A stretch of DNA of 44,969 nt from an uncultured Clostridia bacterium (GTDB lineage Bacteria; Bacillota; Clostridia; Christensenellales; Borkfalkiaceae), in NCBI GenBank assembly GCA_947632505.1, contig CANRPN010000005.1, forward strand, positions 1 through 44,969, read 5' to 3'. This document shows, one piece after another, positions 23,371 to 30,478 of the stretch; position 1 is the stretch's first letter; each line of letters starts with the position of its first letter. Position numbers and translations under genes: made by a program. The notes under the pieces were generated by a model, which did no database searches, was not told where the DNA came from, and worked only from the letters and a program-made list of their open reading frames with translations.

Positions 23371-24036
23371 TCAAGTCTCGAATTTATAGCCAAGTCCCCG
23401 CAGGGTAACGATGAACTTGCGGTATTCCTTCAAATTTCCGCGCAGCATTTTCACGTGGGTATCTACCGTGCGGTCGTCGCCGTAAAAATCGTACCCCCAT
23501 ACTTGATTCAGAAGCCGCTCCCGCGTGAGTGCGACCCCGGCGTTTTCCACAAAATAAAACAGCAGTTCGTACTCCTTAGGGGTCAGCTCAACGCGCTCGC
23601 CGTCCACATAGACATTTCGGCCCACCTTGTCGATTTTGAGCCCTTCAAACTCATACATATCGCGAGGTTTTTTTCCGCCTCCCGCACGCTTCATAACGGC
23701 GTGGATGCGCGCAATGACTTCTTTGGGCGAGAAGGGTTTTGTGACGTAGTCGTCCGAGCCGATCTCGAAACCAAAGAGCTTATCGTACTCCTCTCCGCGC
23801 GCAGAAAGCATAATAACGGGCGTATCGCTGAACTTGCGAATCTCCTTGACGGCGGAAAACCCGTCAAGTTTTGGCATCATAATGTCCATTAAAATTACGT
23901 CATATTGATTTTCGCGGCATTTTTTTACGGCTTCCATGCCGTCCTGCGCTTCATCCGTTTCGCCGCCTTCAAATTCAATGTACTCCCGAAGAACAGCGCG
24001 GATCATCTCTTCATCGTCCACGATCAAAACTTTCAT
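23371..24036 (-). CDS. OmpR/PhoB-family response regulator
   Basis: The 221-residue protein has a receiver domain with the acidic pocket Asp7-Asp8, phosphoacceptor Asp51 in LMDIMMPK, Ser78 and Lys100, and a C-terminal winged-helix domain (ELTPKEYELLFYFVEN and GDDRTVDTHVKMLRGN). Phosphorylation by the partner kinase lets it dimerise and bind paired direct repeats. The start follows GGGAGG. A paired repeat of the right spacing lies at the predicted transcription start upstream, suggesting autoregulation. It is divergent from the radical SAM gene, so it might also affect that promoter. Confidence 0.95.
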   Translation of the reverse strand: MKVLIVDDEEMIRAVLREYIEFEGGETDEAQDGMEAVKKCRENQYDVILMDIMMPKLDGFSAVKEIRKFSDTPVIMLSARGEEYDKLFGFEIGSDDYVTKPFSPKEVIARIHAVMKRAGGGKKPRDMYEFEGLKIDKVGRNVYVDGERVELTPKEYELLFYFVENAGVALTRERLLNQVWGYDFYGDDRTVDTHVKMLRGNLKEYRKFIVTLRGLGYKFET

Positions 24037-24094
24037 GACAGCCTCCCAATATCCCTATTTTACCGTTTGTTTTTCAATACTGTTTCAAAATTAA

Positions 24095-24110
24095 GTGAAA
24101 TTTTTGTGAA
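24095..24110 (-). promoter_or_regulatory. Candidate response-regulator box
   Basis: On the minus strand TTCAC occurs twice with an 11-bp period (plus strand GTGAA at 24095-24099 and 24106-24110). OmpR/PhoB-type regulators bind such direct repeats. It overlaps the predicted transcription start of the regulator's own operon. Confidence 0.45.
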
Positions 24111-24113
24111 CTT

Positions 24114-24142
24114 ATTATAGCATACTCCCTTTCGGATTGCAA
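24114..24142 (-). promoter_or_regulatory. Sigma-A promoter of the two-component operon
   Basis: On the minus strand TTGCAA, a 17-base spacer and TATAAT. The predicted start is near 24107. It is back to back with the radical SAM promoter. Confidence 0.75.
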
Positions 24143-24173
24143 CAAAAAATTTTCGAATTTCTTAAACAAACGT

Positions 24174-24202
24174 TTGACTTATGCAAACATTTGTGCTATA
24201 AT
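24174..24202 (+). promoter_or_regulatory. Sigma-A promoter of the radical SAM gene
   Basis: TTGACT, a 17-base spacer and TATAAT. The predicted start falls at about 24208-24209, on the A of the ATG, so the mRNA appears to be leaderless. Confidence 0.8.
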
Positions 24203-24208
24203 AAGGGC

Positions 24209-25459
24209 ATGATCGACGAACAGCGGTTAAAACTCCTCACCGAGGGCGCAAAATACGACGTTTCCTGCTCTTCCTCGGGGAGCAAGCGGAAGAACACGGG
24301 AGGCATGGGAAACGGCTATGCCGCGGGGTGCTGCCATTCCTTTACACCGGACGGAAGATGTATTTCCTTGCTGAAAATTCTGATGAGCAACGACTGCGTC
24401 TACAACTGCAAGTATTGCCCGAACCGTCTCGACGCAGACGTGCCCCGCGTGAGCGCGACGCCCGAAGAAGTGGCCGAGCTCACGATCGATTTTTATAAAC
24501 GAAACTATATCGAAGGCTTGTTCCTCTCATCCGCGGTGGAAAAAAGCCCCAATTATACCATGGAAAAACTTGTCCGTACCGTCAAACTGTTGCGCACACA
24601 ATATCGCTTTCACGGTTACATCCACTTAAAAGGGATCCCACGCGCGGACGAAGCGCTCATTCATGAGGCGGCAAAATATGCGGACCGCATGAGCTATAAC
24701 ATCGAACTCCCCTCCGAGCGCAGTCTCAAACTTCTCGCGCCGCAAAAGAGCAAAGAGAGTCTGCTTCTCCCCATGAAAAAACTTGCCGAGGACAGAGCCG
24801 TTTTTCGAGAGGAAAAGCGAAAGGGACTGTTTTTACCTGCGGGACAGACGACGCAGATGATCATCGGCGCCTCACCGGAGAAAGACAGCCAGATCGTCCG
24901 TCTCACGCAGAGCCTGTACCGCAGCATGGGGCTCAAACGGGTCTACTATTCCTCTTATGTCCCCGTGGTGCACGACAGCCTTTTGCCGGACCTGCCTGCG
25001 GGACAGCTGCGCGAGCATCGGCTCTATCAAGCCGATTGGCTGCTGCGCTTTTACGGATTCACGGCGGAGGAGATCGCACCCGAAAACGAAAATTTACCCC
25101 TCGATCTCGACCCAAAGTGCGCTTGGGCGCTCAGAAACATGCAGCTTTTCCCCGTCGAAGTCAACCATGCGCCCCTCGAACTGCTCCTGCGGGTACCCGG
25201 GATCGGCGGCAGGAGCGCGCAAAAAATCTTGCAGGCGCGAAAGTATACGAATTTGACCTTCGAACATCTGCAAAAGATGCGCGTGGTTCTGAAACGGGCG
25301 CGGCATTTTATCACGGCAAACGGAAAATTTTACGGTGCAAAAAGCGAAACCGCCGTTCGAGGCTATCTTACAGCGGGGGAAAACAGCGAAAATTCGCGGC
25401 AGCTCAGTTTGTTTTCCGATACGGAGACGGCGCTCAGCGCACTGACGGGGGAGTTATGA
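24209..25459 (+). CDS. Putative DNA modification/repair radical SAM protein (TIGR03916 type)
   Basis: The ATG at 24209 gives 416 residues beginning MIDEQRLKLL, in line with the family N terminus; the upstream extension would include the promoter. The radical SAM cluster motif CX3CX2C is at Cys63, Cys67 and Cys70 (CVYNCKYC). Extra conserved cysteines occur before it (Cys20, Cys41, Cys42, Cys51). A helix-hairpin-helix DNA-binding motif, LLRVPGIGGRSAQKIL, is near residue 335. This combination and the DUF4130 partner fit the TIGR03916 family, which is linked to uracil-DNA glycosylase-like proteins, but its reaction is unknown. It overlaps the partner gene by 4 bases. Confidence 0.9.
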   Translation: MIDEQRLKLLTEGAKYDVSCSSSGSKRKNTGGMGNGYAAGCCHSFTPDGRCISLLKILMSNDCVYNCKYCPNRLDADVPRVSATPEEVAELTIDFYKRNYIEGLFLSSAVEKSPNYTMEKLVRTVKLLRTQYRFHGYIHLKGIPRADEALIHEAAKYADRMSYNIELPSERSLKLLAPQKSKESLLLPMKKLAEDRAVFREEKRKGLFLPAGQTTQMIIGASPEKDSQIVRLTQSLYRSMGLKRVYYSSYVPVVHDSLLPDLPAGQLREHRLYQADWLLRFYGFTAEEIAPENENLPLDLDPKCAWALRNMQLFPVEVNHAPLELLLRVPGIGGRSAQKILQARKYTNLTFEHLQKMRVVLKRARHFITANGKFYGAKSETAVRGYLTAGENSENSRQLSLFSDTETALSALTGEL

Positions 25460-26193
25460 TCTATCTCACAGACGGAACGAAAGAATGCTTCTTAACGGCC
25501 TTTCTCTATGCTTTTTCGGACGAGAATGCTTTGATATCCTCATCTCAGACCCAGCTCGCGCTCGGGCAGGAGAGCGTGTTCGTTGCCGCCGACGCGGCAA
25601 AAGCGAAAAAAACGGAGGCGCGCTTGCTCTCTTTTGACAAAGATTGCATGAACGATCTCTTCTACCTGCTCCGCAGCGGACGGAACGATCGGGAGCAAAT
25701 TGCTTTCCGCTATCTGAAACTGCTTACGGAAAAGAAGATGCCCGTGCGTGAAATGGCCGAGGATGCGTCCATTGCGGCAAACGAATGCATCCGCAAAGTG
25801 ACCTATGAGATCCACCGCATGCACGGTTTCGTGCGCTTTTTGGAGAGCGCAAGCGGCGCGCTGTACGCTCCCCTCTCCCCCGACAACGACATCGTTGATC
25901 TGCTCACGCCCCATTTCCGCGCACGGCTGCCCGAATTTCCCTTCGTTCTGCATGACGTCAAACGCAAAAAGGCGGCCGTCTATGACGGAAAAAACAGCTT
26001 CCTCGCCCCCTTGGAGAGCGCCGAAATCGTTCTCTCGGCGGACGAACAGCGTTGGCAGTCGCTCTGGCAGCGATACTATCAAAGCGTGAATATCCCCCAA
26101 CGGGAACGCTTAAAACAAATGAAGGGCTATATGCCTGTGCGGTATTGGAAACATATGCCGGAGTTTCATGCGACCGATCCATTGTCAACATAA
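25456..26193 (+). CDS. DUF4130 family DNA-metabolism protein (TIGR03915 type)
   Basis: The ATG at 25456 overlaps the radical SAM stop, giving 245 residues. Family text includes YLTDGTKECFLTAFLYAFSD at the start, a middle helical region with KVTYEIHRMHGFVRFLES, and the C-terminal WQRYYQSVNIPQRERLKQMKGY then RYWKHMPEF. TIGR03915/DUF4130 proteins are encoded beside TIGR03916 radical SAM proteins and are sometimes fused to a uracil-DNA glycosylase-like domain. Here there is no fusion. The two proteins probably act together on nucleic acid, but no reaction is proven. It converges on the ferritin-like gene with a 14-base gap. Confidence 0.9.
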   Translation: MIYLTDGTKECFLTAFLYAFSDENALISSSQTQLALGQESVFVAADAAKAKKTEARLLSFDKDCMNDLFYLLRSGRNDREQIAFRYLKLLTEKKMPVREMAEDASIAANECIRKVTYEIHRMHGFVRFLESASGALYAPLSPDNDIVDLLTPHFRARLPEFPFVLHDVKRKKAAVYDGKNSFLAPLESAEIVLSADEQRWQSLWQRYYQSVNIPQRERLKQMKGYMPVRYWKHMPEFHATDPLST

Positions 26194-26207
26194 AACCCTT
26201 TACAACA

Positions 26208-26699
26208 TTATAATTTCATCAAAAGCTCGTTGAATTTCTTCAAGTGTTTCTTTTCGTCCTCCAAAATGCGGGAGACGACGGCGGCGACAGGCGCGTTTTT
26301 CATGCGGCAGAGAATGTTTTCGTAGCCGGAGATCGCATTTTCCTCGGCACAGATGTCCGCACAGAGCATTTGGCGGGGATTGCGCGTATAATTGACGCAG
26401 GCTGCGGAATAATACCCCACGGGATAGGGCGGGCAAGCGGTGTACACGGGCGGCGCGCCGAGCTTGGTAATTACCGTTGCAAGAATTTCCAGATGATGCA
26501 TTTCATTTACGGCGATCTCAACAATTTCGCGTGCAAATTCCCCGTATCCCAACTCGGAAAAAATGACCGACTGATAGACATATTGCAACACCGCCGTCAG
26601 CTCGCCGTCTCTGCCCGCGTACGCAGGAGAGAGCAGGCGGAGCGTCATGACATCCTCCTTGATTTCTTCCAAAGACGGATAATTCTGTTCTGCAACCAT
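26208..26699 (-). CDS. Ferritin-like di-iron protein
   Basis: The 163-residue protein has the four-helix pattern with metal ligands: Glu33, Glu66-x-x-His69, Glu120 and Glu127, and Glu149-x-x-His152. This is the rubrerythrin/bacterioferritin/manganese-catalase-like superfamily. No rubredoxin domain follows, and the loop region between helices 2 and 3 contains several cysteines and tyrosines (YTACPPYPVGYYSAAC). Such proteins may detoxify peroxide or handle iron in anaerobes. The start follows no striking ribosome binding site. It is monocistronic. Confidence 0.75.
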   Translation of the reverse strand: MVAEQNYPSLEEIKEDVMTLRLLSPAYAGRDGELTAVLQYVYQSVIFSELGYGEFAREIVEIAVNEMHHLEILATVITKLGAPPVYTACPPYPVGYYSAACVNYTRNPRQMLCADICAEENAISGYENILCRMKNAPVAAVVSRILEDEKKHLKKFNELLMKL

Positions 26700-26769
26700 T
26701 TTTCACCCCGAAATCTTTTTTTTCAGCTTATGCCGCGGGTGAAATTTGCGTGACGCTTTTTTCAAACAC

Positions 26770-26798
26770 TTGCAAATACGCACGATTTATGATATACT
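26770..26798 (+). promoter_or_regulatory. Sigma-A promoter of the aldo/keto reductase gene
   Basis: TTGCAA, a 17-base spacer and TATACT. The predicted start near 26805 leaves about 17 bases before the ATG, with GAGG at 26811-26814. Confidence 0.75.
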
Positions 26799-26821
26799 CA
26801 AAGAAAAACTGAGGCGAAACC

Positions 26822-27844
26822 ATGGATGAGGAAATGTTCAAAAAGCTATTAAAAAACAAAGAACGCATTCCCGACCCGATGCGCTATAAAAAAGAAGCGA
26901 TGCACTACCGACGCGCAGGGAAAAGCGGATTAAAACTGCCCGAAATTTCCTTCGGACTGTGGCAGAATTTCGGCACTTTCGACAATTTTGAGATCATGCG
27001 GGACATGATCTTTACCGCCTTTGACAACGGGATCACCCACTTCGACCTCGCCAACAATTACGGTCCCCGCGGCGGGACGGCCGAGGAGAATTTCGGCAAG
27101 ATCCTGCGGGAAAATTTCCGCGGCTACCGCGATGAAATGGTCATTTCCACCAAGGCGGGATTTCCGATGTGGAAAGGCCCCTATGGCGACGGCGGCAGCA
27201 AGAAATACCTCGTCGCTTCCCTCGATCAAAGTCTTTCCCGCATGGGGCTCGACTATGTAGACATCTTCTATCACCACCGCCCCGCGCCCGAGACGCCGAT
27301 CGAGGAGACCTGCTACGCCCTTCACCGCATTGTGGAGCAGGGGAAAGCGCTCTATGTGGGCATTTCCAACTACAACCGTGAGCAGACGGAGAAAGCGGTC
27401 GATCTTTTCCGTGAGCTCAAAACCCCCTTCATCCTCAACCAGGTGCGCTACAATCTTCTCGACCGCGCGGTGGAAGAGGACGGTTTGAAGGATTATGCCC
27501 TGCAACAGGGGTTCGGGCTGATCGCCTATTCCCCTCTCGCGCAGGGGCTTCTCACGGACAAGTATAAGGAAGGCATTCCCGCAGACAGCCGAATCCGCAA
27601 GAGCGGCACTCTGAAAGAGGAAAAACTCCATTCCGTGCTCGGAAAGCTCTCGCTTCTCCGCGCCTTTGCGGAGGAACGCGGGCAGACCCTCTCCGAACTC
27701 GCCCTCTCGTGGGTCTTGAAAGACAAAGCGGTCAGTTCGGTCATTATCGGAGCTTCTTCCTCCGAACAGATCCTCGAAAACATCAAAATCAACCCCTCCT
27801 TTACCGAGGAGGAGCTTGAACGGATCGAAGAAATTTGCAAATAA
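26822..27844 (+). CDS. Aldo/keto reductase, YghZ/Kv-beta-like
   Basis: The 340-residue TIM-barrel oxidoreductase has the AKR tetrad: Asp75 and Tyr80 in HFDLANNYGPRGG, Lys111 in ISTKAGF, and His151 in FYHHRPAPETP. The GPRGGTAEENFGKIL and WKGPYGDGGSKKYL segments match the YghZ-type branch, which reduces L-glyceraldehyde 3-phosphate and other aldehydes with NADPH. The NADPH-binding end reads SSVIIGASSSEQILEN. An N-terminal extension of about 25 residues precedes the barrel. It is transcribed alone. Confidence 0.93.
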   Translation: MDEEMFKKLLKNKERIPDPMRYKKEAMHYRRAGKSGLKLPEISFGLWQNFGTFDNFEIMRDMIFTAFDNGITHFDLANNYGPRGGTAEENFGKILRENFRGYRDEMVISTKAGFPMWKGPYGDGGSKKYLVASLDQSLSRMGLDYVDIFYHHRPAPETPIEETCYALHRIVEQGKALYVGISNYNREQTEKAVDLFRELKTPFILNQVRYNLLDRAVEEDGLKDYALQQGFGLIAYSPLAQGLLTDKYKEGIPADSRIRKSGTLKEEKLHSVLGKLSLLRAFAEERGQTLSELALSWVLKDKAVSSVIIGASSSEQILENIKINPSFTEEELERIEEICK

Positions 27845-27860
27845 CTTTCTATTAGACAGT

Positions 27861-27893
27861 GCCGCCCGCGTTTGTAACGCGGGCGGCGCTTTG
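27861..27893. terminator. Probable terminator between convergent genes
   Basis: A perfect 12-bp GC-rich stem (27861-27872 with 27876-27887) with a TGT loop, followed by GCTTTGTCC. The T tract is poor. It lies between the aldo/keto reductase and the anti-sigma gene. Confidence 0.6.
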
Positions 27894-27895
27894 TC

Positions 27896-28843
27896 CTATA
27901 TCTTTGTTTTGGAAAGGCGCACGCTGTCCCCCTCCAACGAATAGAAGAAGCAGGGCGGGCCTTCGTTGTACATCTGAAAGAGAAGCTCATCTGTGCCGTC
28001 CGAAAATTTCAGGCAGCCGCAGTAGAAAAAGTCGATCCTCCTGTCTGTTTCAGGCTCACAGAACAGCTCCTCGGGGATCGTTACATCCATGCTTTTTGCA
28101 TAGTCGTAGTAGGCGTTATATGCCGCGTCCCCGCAGATCACGTCGGAGTCAAAGCCCTCAGCGTCCTCTTTGGCTTCAAGCCCGACAAGCTCGACGCGAT
28201 AATCTTCGAAGGGAAATTCTTCGAGCTCAGAGACGGAAAACTTGTCATAGACGCAGATACCGCTTTGACAGACGCCCTCAGGCGCTTCGGATGCCTGCGC
28301 GATCTTGCGGAGGAAGCTCTCGTTCTCTGCGGCGTAACTCTGTGCGCGTTCCTCTTCCGTCAACATCAGATCGTAACGATAAACTCCCGCAAAAAAGGTG
28401 CCGCTTACGATCTCTTTCCGTCCGAGGCCTTCATGCTGTTCCCAATACATGCGAAACATCTGCTCGTTTGCCCCGAAGTAAAGGGTCGCCTCCACGGCCG
28501 CTTTGGGATACTCGTTCCTCTCGAAGGTATAGGCGCAAATATACGGTGAAAACAGCTGCGGCGCGTTGCCGCTTCCTTCCACAGAGGTTCCGAGCGCACC
28601 CCCGCCGAAAGGAGCGTTGACGCTGATTAGATTTTCGAGGCCCTTGCCGGACTGCGTGAGACCTATGGGCAACCCGACGGCAAGGACGAGCGCGCAAGCC
28701 GTTCCGACCGCCAGCAGCCGTTTCACCATAGGAGTCATTCGCACGGCTTTTTTGTGTTCCGTCTCCTCGGAGAGAGCGGCGCATATCCTGCTTTTTGCCT
28801 CCTCGCCAAGGGAATACTGTTCTAACTGACTTCGATAATTCAT
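27896..28843 (-). CDS. Putative anti-sigma factor, single-pass membrane protein
   Basis: The 315-residue protein has a cytoplasmic N-terminal part of about 40 residues, one membrane helix (about 42-62) and a long extracytoplasmic domain. Its gene overlaps the ECF sigma gene by 4 bases, the usual arrangement for a sigma/anti-sigma pair. The N-terminal SLGEEAKSRICAALSEETEHKKAVRM is of the kind seen in such membrane anti-sigma proteins, but there is no zinc-binding ZAS motif. It probably holds the sigma factor inactive until an envelope signal is sensed. Confidence 0.75.
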   Translation of the reverse strand: MNYRSQLEQYSLGEEAKSRICAALSEETEHKKAVRMTPMVKRLLAVGTACALVLAVGLPIGLTQSGKGLENLISVNAPFGGGALGTSVEGSGNAPQLFSPYICAYTFERNEYPKAAVEATLYFGANEQMFRMYWEQHEGLGRKEIVSGTFFAGVYRYDLMLTEEERAQSYAAENESFLRKIAQASEAPEGVCQSGICVYDKFSVSELEEFPFEDYRVELVGLEAKEDAEGFDSDVICGDAAYNAYYDYAKSMDVTIPEELFCEPETDRRIDFFYCGCLKFSDGTDELLFQMYNEGPPCFFYSLEGDSVRLSKTKI

Positions 28844-29295
28844 GATTCGTTCTCCAAAATCTGTCTGAGCGTCTTTTTGGCACGCTCCAACCGCTTCCGT
28901 ACAGCTCCGTCCGTCTTTCTGAGGAGCCGCGCGATCTCTTTCGACGTATAGCCCTCGAAATAGAACAGATAGATGATCTCCCGATCGAGCGGAGAGAGCT
29001 CTTTCAGCTCCTCCGCAAGACCGGTTTTCTCCCCTCTCTCGTCGGGGATGCTCTCGTCAAGCGGAGCGTGTTTTCTCTGTTTTCGCAAAACGTCGAGGCT
29101 CTTATTGACGGTGACACGCAACAACCACGCCTTTCTGCGCTCCTCGGGGATCTCCCGCGTAAAAAAGGCAAGCAAAACCTCCTGCACAACGTCCTCCGCG
29201 TCGGCAGGGCTCTTTACGTAATGAAGGGCCAGGCGGTAGATCGTATCGCCGTACTCCTCCACCACTTGGCGGATTGTTTCGTTTCGTTTTTCCAT
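28840..29295 (-). CDS. ECF-type RNA polymerase sigma factor
   Basis: The ATG at 29293-29295 gives 151 residues. Region 2 includes YVKSPADAEDVVQEVLLAFF and RRKAWLLRVTVNKSLDVLRK; region 4 includes LSPLDREIIYLFYFEGYTSKEIARLL with the RKTDGAVRKRLERAKK recognition helix. It lacks regions 1 and 3, as expected for the ECF group. It would redirect polymerase to envelope-stress or similar promoters, including probably its own. The partner downstream is a membrane anti-sigma. No strong ribosome binding site precedes the start. Confidence 0.92.
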   Translation of the reverse strand: MEKRNETIRQVVEEYGDTIYRLALHYVKSPADAEDVVQEVLLAFFTREIPEERRKAWLLRVTVNKSLDVLRKQRKHAPLDESIPDERGEKTGLAEELKELSPLDREIIYLFYFEGYTSKEIARLLRKTDGAVRKRLERAKKTLRQILENES

Positions 29296-29318
29296 GGAAT
29301 GTAACCGATTACACTTAT

Positions 29319-29347
29319 ATATCGTATTTGAACGGGGTTTTGTGACA
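29319..29347 (-). promoter_or_regulatory. Candidate self-dependent ECF promoter
   Basis: On the minus strand TGTCACA is followed by a 16-base spacer and CGATAT. This resembles promoters found upstream of ECF sigma genes in Clostridia. It lies about 25 bases upstream of the sigma start. Confidence 0.35.
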
Positions 29348-29378
29348 GATTTTTGGAAAATTTTCCCGATTTTCATAG

Positions 29379-29407
29379 AAAAAGCGAACCAAAGCGGTTC
29401 GCTTTTT
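29379..29407. terminator. Terminator after the 50-residue protein gene
   Basis: AAAAAGCGAACC and GGTTCGCTTTTT form a 12-bp stem with a 5-base loop. T runs occur in both orientations. It follows the stop of the small minus-strand gene at 29424. Confidence 0.85.
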
Positions 29408-29423
29408 CTTTATCGGTCGAAAG

Positions 29424-29576
29424 TCAGTTTGCCCACTCATAATGGCAGTTTGCGTACTGTGTGGGGGGCATGGTCTCGCCCTCGCCGACATAGATCGTGT
29501 TCACGGTCTTGCCGTCCTCGTTGACTACCTTGTAAGAACCGGTCTTGGGACAAACGTCTCCGCAGTTCAATCTCAT
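29424..29576 (-). CDS. 50-residue cysteine-containing small protein
   Basis: The ATG at 29574-29576 is preceded by a full GGAGGTG and the frame runs 50 codons to a TGA that is followed by a strong terminator. The peptide starts MRLNCGDVCPKTGSYKV, contains VNEDGKTVNTIYVGEGE, and ends CHYEWAN. The two cysteines near the start (CX3C) and one near the end could bind a metal or form a disulfide. There is no signal peptide. I do not recognise a family with certainty; its layout recalls small YjzC-like proteins. It lies 54 bases after uppP and may share its transcript. Confidence 0.75.
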   Translation of the reverse strand: MRLNCGDVCPKTGSYKVVNEDGKTVNTIYVGEGETMPPTQYANCHYEWAN

Positions 29577-29630
29577 GATTTTCACCTCCGATACCCTTAT
29601 TATGCGCCGGAAACGAAAATCTATACGGTG

Positions 29631-30455
29631 TTACAGCACCCCCGCAACATCGAGCGACAAACAACAGAGCGATAAGAGCACCAAATAAACGGAAAACCAC
29701 TTATAGTTTGCCTTCTTGATCACTTTCAGCATGAGTTTGACAGAGAGAAAACCCGCGATAGCCGCAAACAAAACGCCGAAGATCATTCCCGTGATCTCGG
29801 GCCCCTCCATGGCGACTGCCACGCCTTCGTTTGGGAAAATGATGTCTTTGAGTTCTACGACGGCGCTCCCCAAAATGACGGGAATGCTCATCAAAAAGGA
29901 AAACTTCGCCACGTCCTCGCGCTCTGCGCCGCTCACCGTACCCGCAAAGATCGTAGATCCGCTCCTGGAAATTCCGGGAAACAGCGCGACCGCCTGCATG
30001 CAGCCCATCGCTATGGAGTGTTTCCAACCGAGCGGAGAAAGTTTCTTCCGCCGCTGTGCGACATATTCCGTAACGAGGAGCAGAAGCGCAGTGGCGGCAA
30101 AACAAACCGCAAGAAGTCCCACTCCCAGCTCTCCCGCAAATAATCCGTCGATCTTGGAGTTAAAAAGCAGTCCCACAACGCCCGCGGGGATCGTGGCGAC
30201 AATGAGCATGAGGAGCGTTTTGAAGGGCTTCTTGAACAGCGCCAAAATTTCTCTGCGGAACACCCAAACGACCGCGAAAAGCGTCCCCAAATGCAGCATT
30301 ACGCTGACAAACAGCATGCCGAAATCGCCGATATTATAGTTTAGGATGCGCTGCAACAGGGACAAGTGTCCACTTGAAGAAACGGGTAGGAACTCTGTGA
30401 GTCCCTGCACCGTTCCGAGTATGATTGATTTCCAAATTGCCTCAAAGTAGTTCAT
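29631..30455 (-). CDS. uppP: Undecaprenyl-diphosphatase
   Basis: The 274-residue integral membrane protein matches UppP/BacA throughout. The signature QGLTEFLPVSSSGHL is at about 18-32, and the second active-site motif PGISRSGSTI is near residue 157. It dephosphorylates undecaprenyl pyrophosphate outside the cell so that the lipid carrier can be reused for cell-wall synthesis; extra copies give bacitracin resistance. About eight membrane helices are predicted. It is 23 bases downstream of the PrsA-like lipoprotein gene, so the two probably share an operon, a sensible pairing of envelope functions. Confidence 0.95.
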   Translation of the reverse strand: MNYFEAIWKSIILGTVQGLTEFLPVSSSGHLSLLQRILNYNIGDFGMLFVSVMLHLGTLFAVVWVFRREILALFKKPFKTLLMLIVATIPAGVVGLLFNSKIDGLFAGELGVGLLAVCFAATALLLLVTEYVAQRRKKLSPLGWKHSIAMGCMQAVALFPGISRSGSTIFAGTVSGAEREDVAKFSFLMSIPVILGSAVVELKDIIFPNEGVAVAMEGPEITGMIFGVLFAAIAGFLSVKLMLKVIKKANYKWFSVYLVLLSLCCLSLDVAGVL

Positions 30456-30478
30456 GTCCGTTCCTTGCGAAAGTCTCT

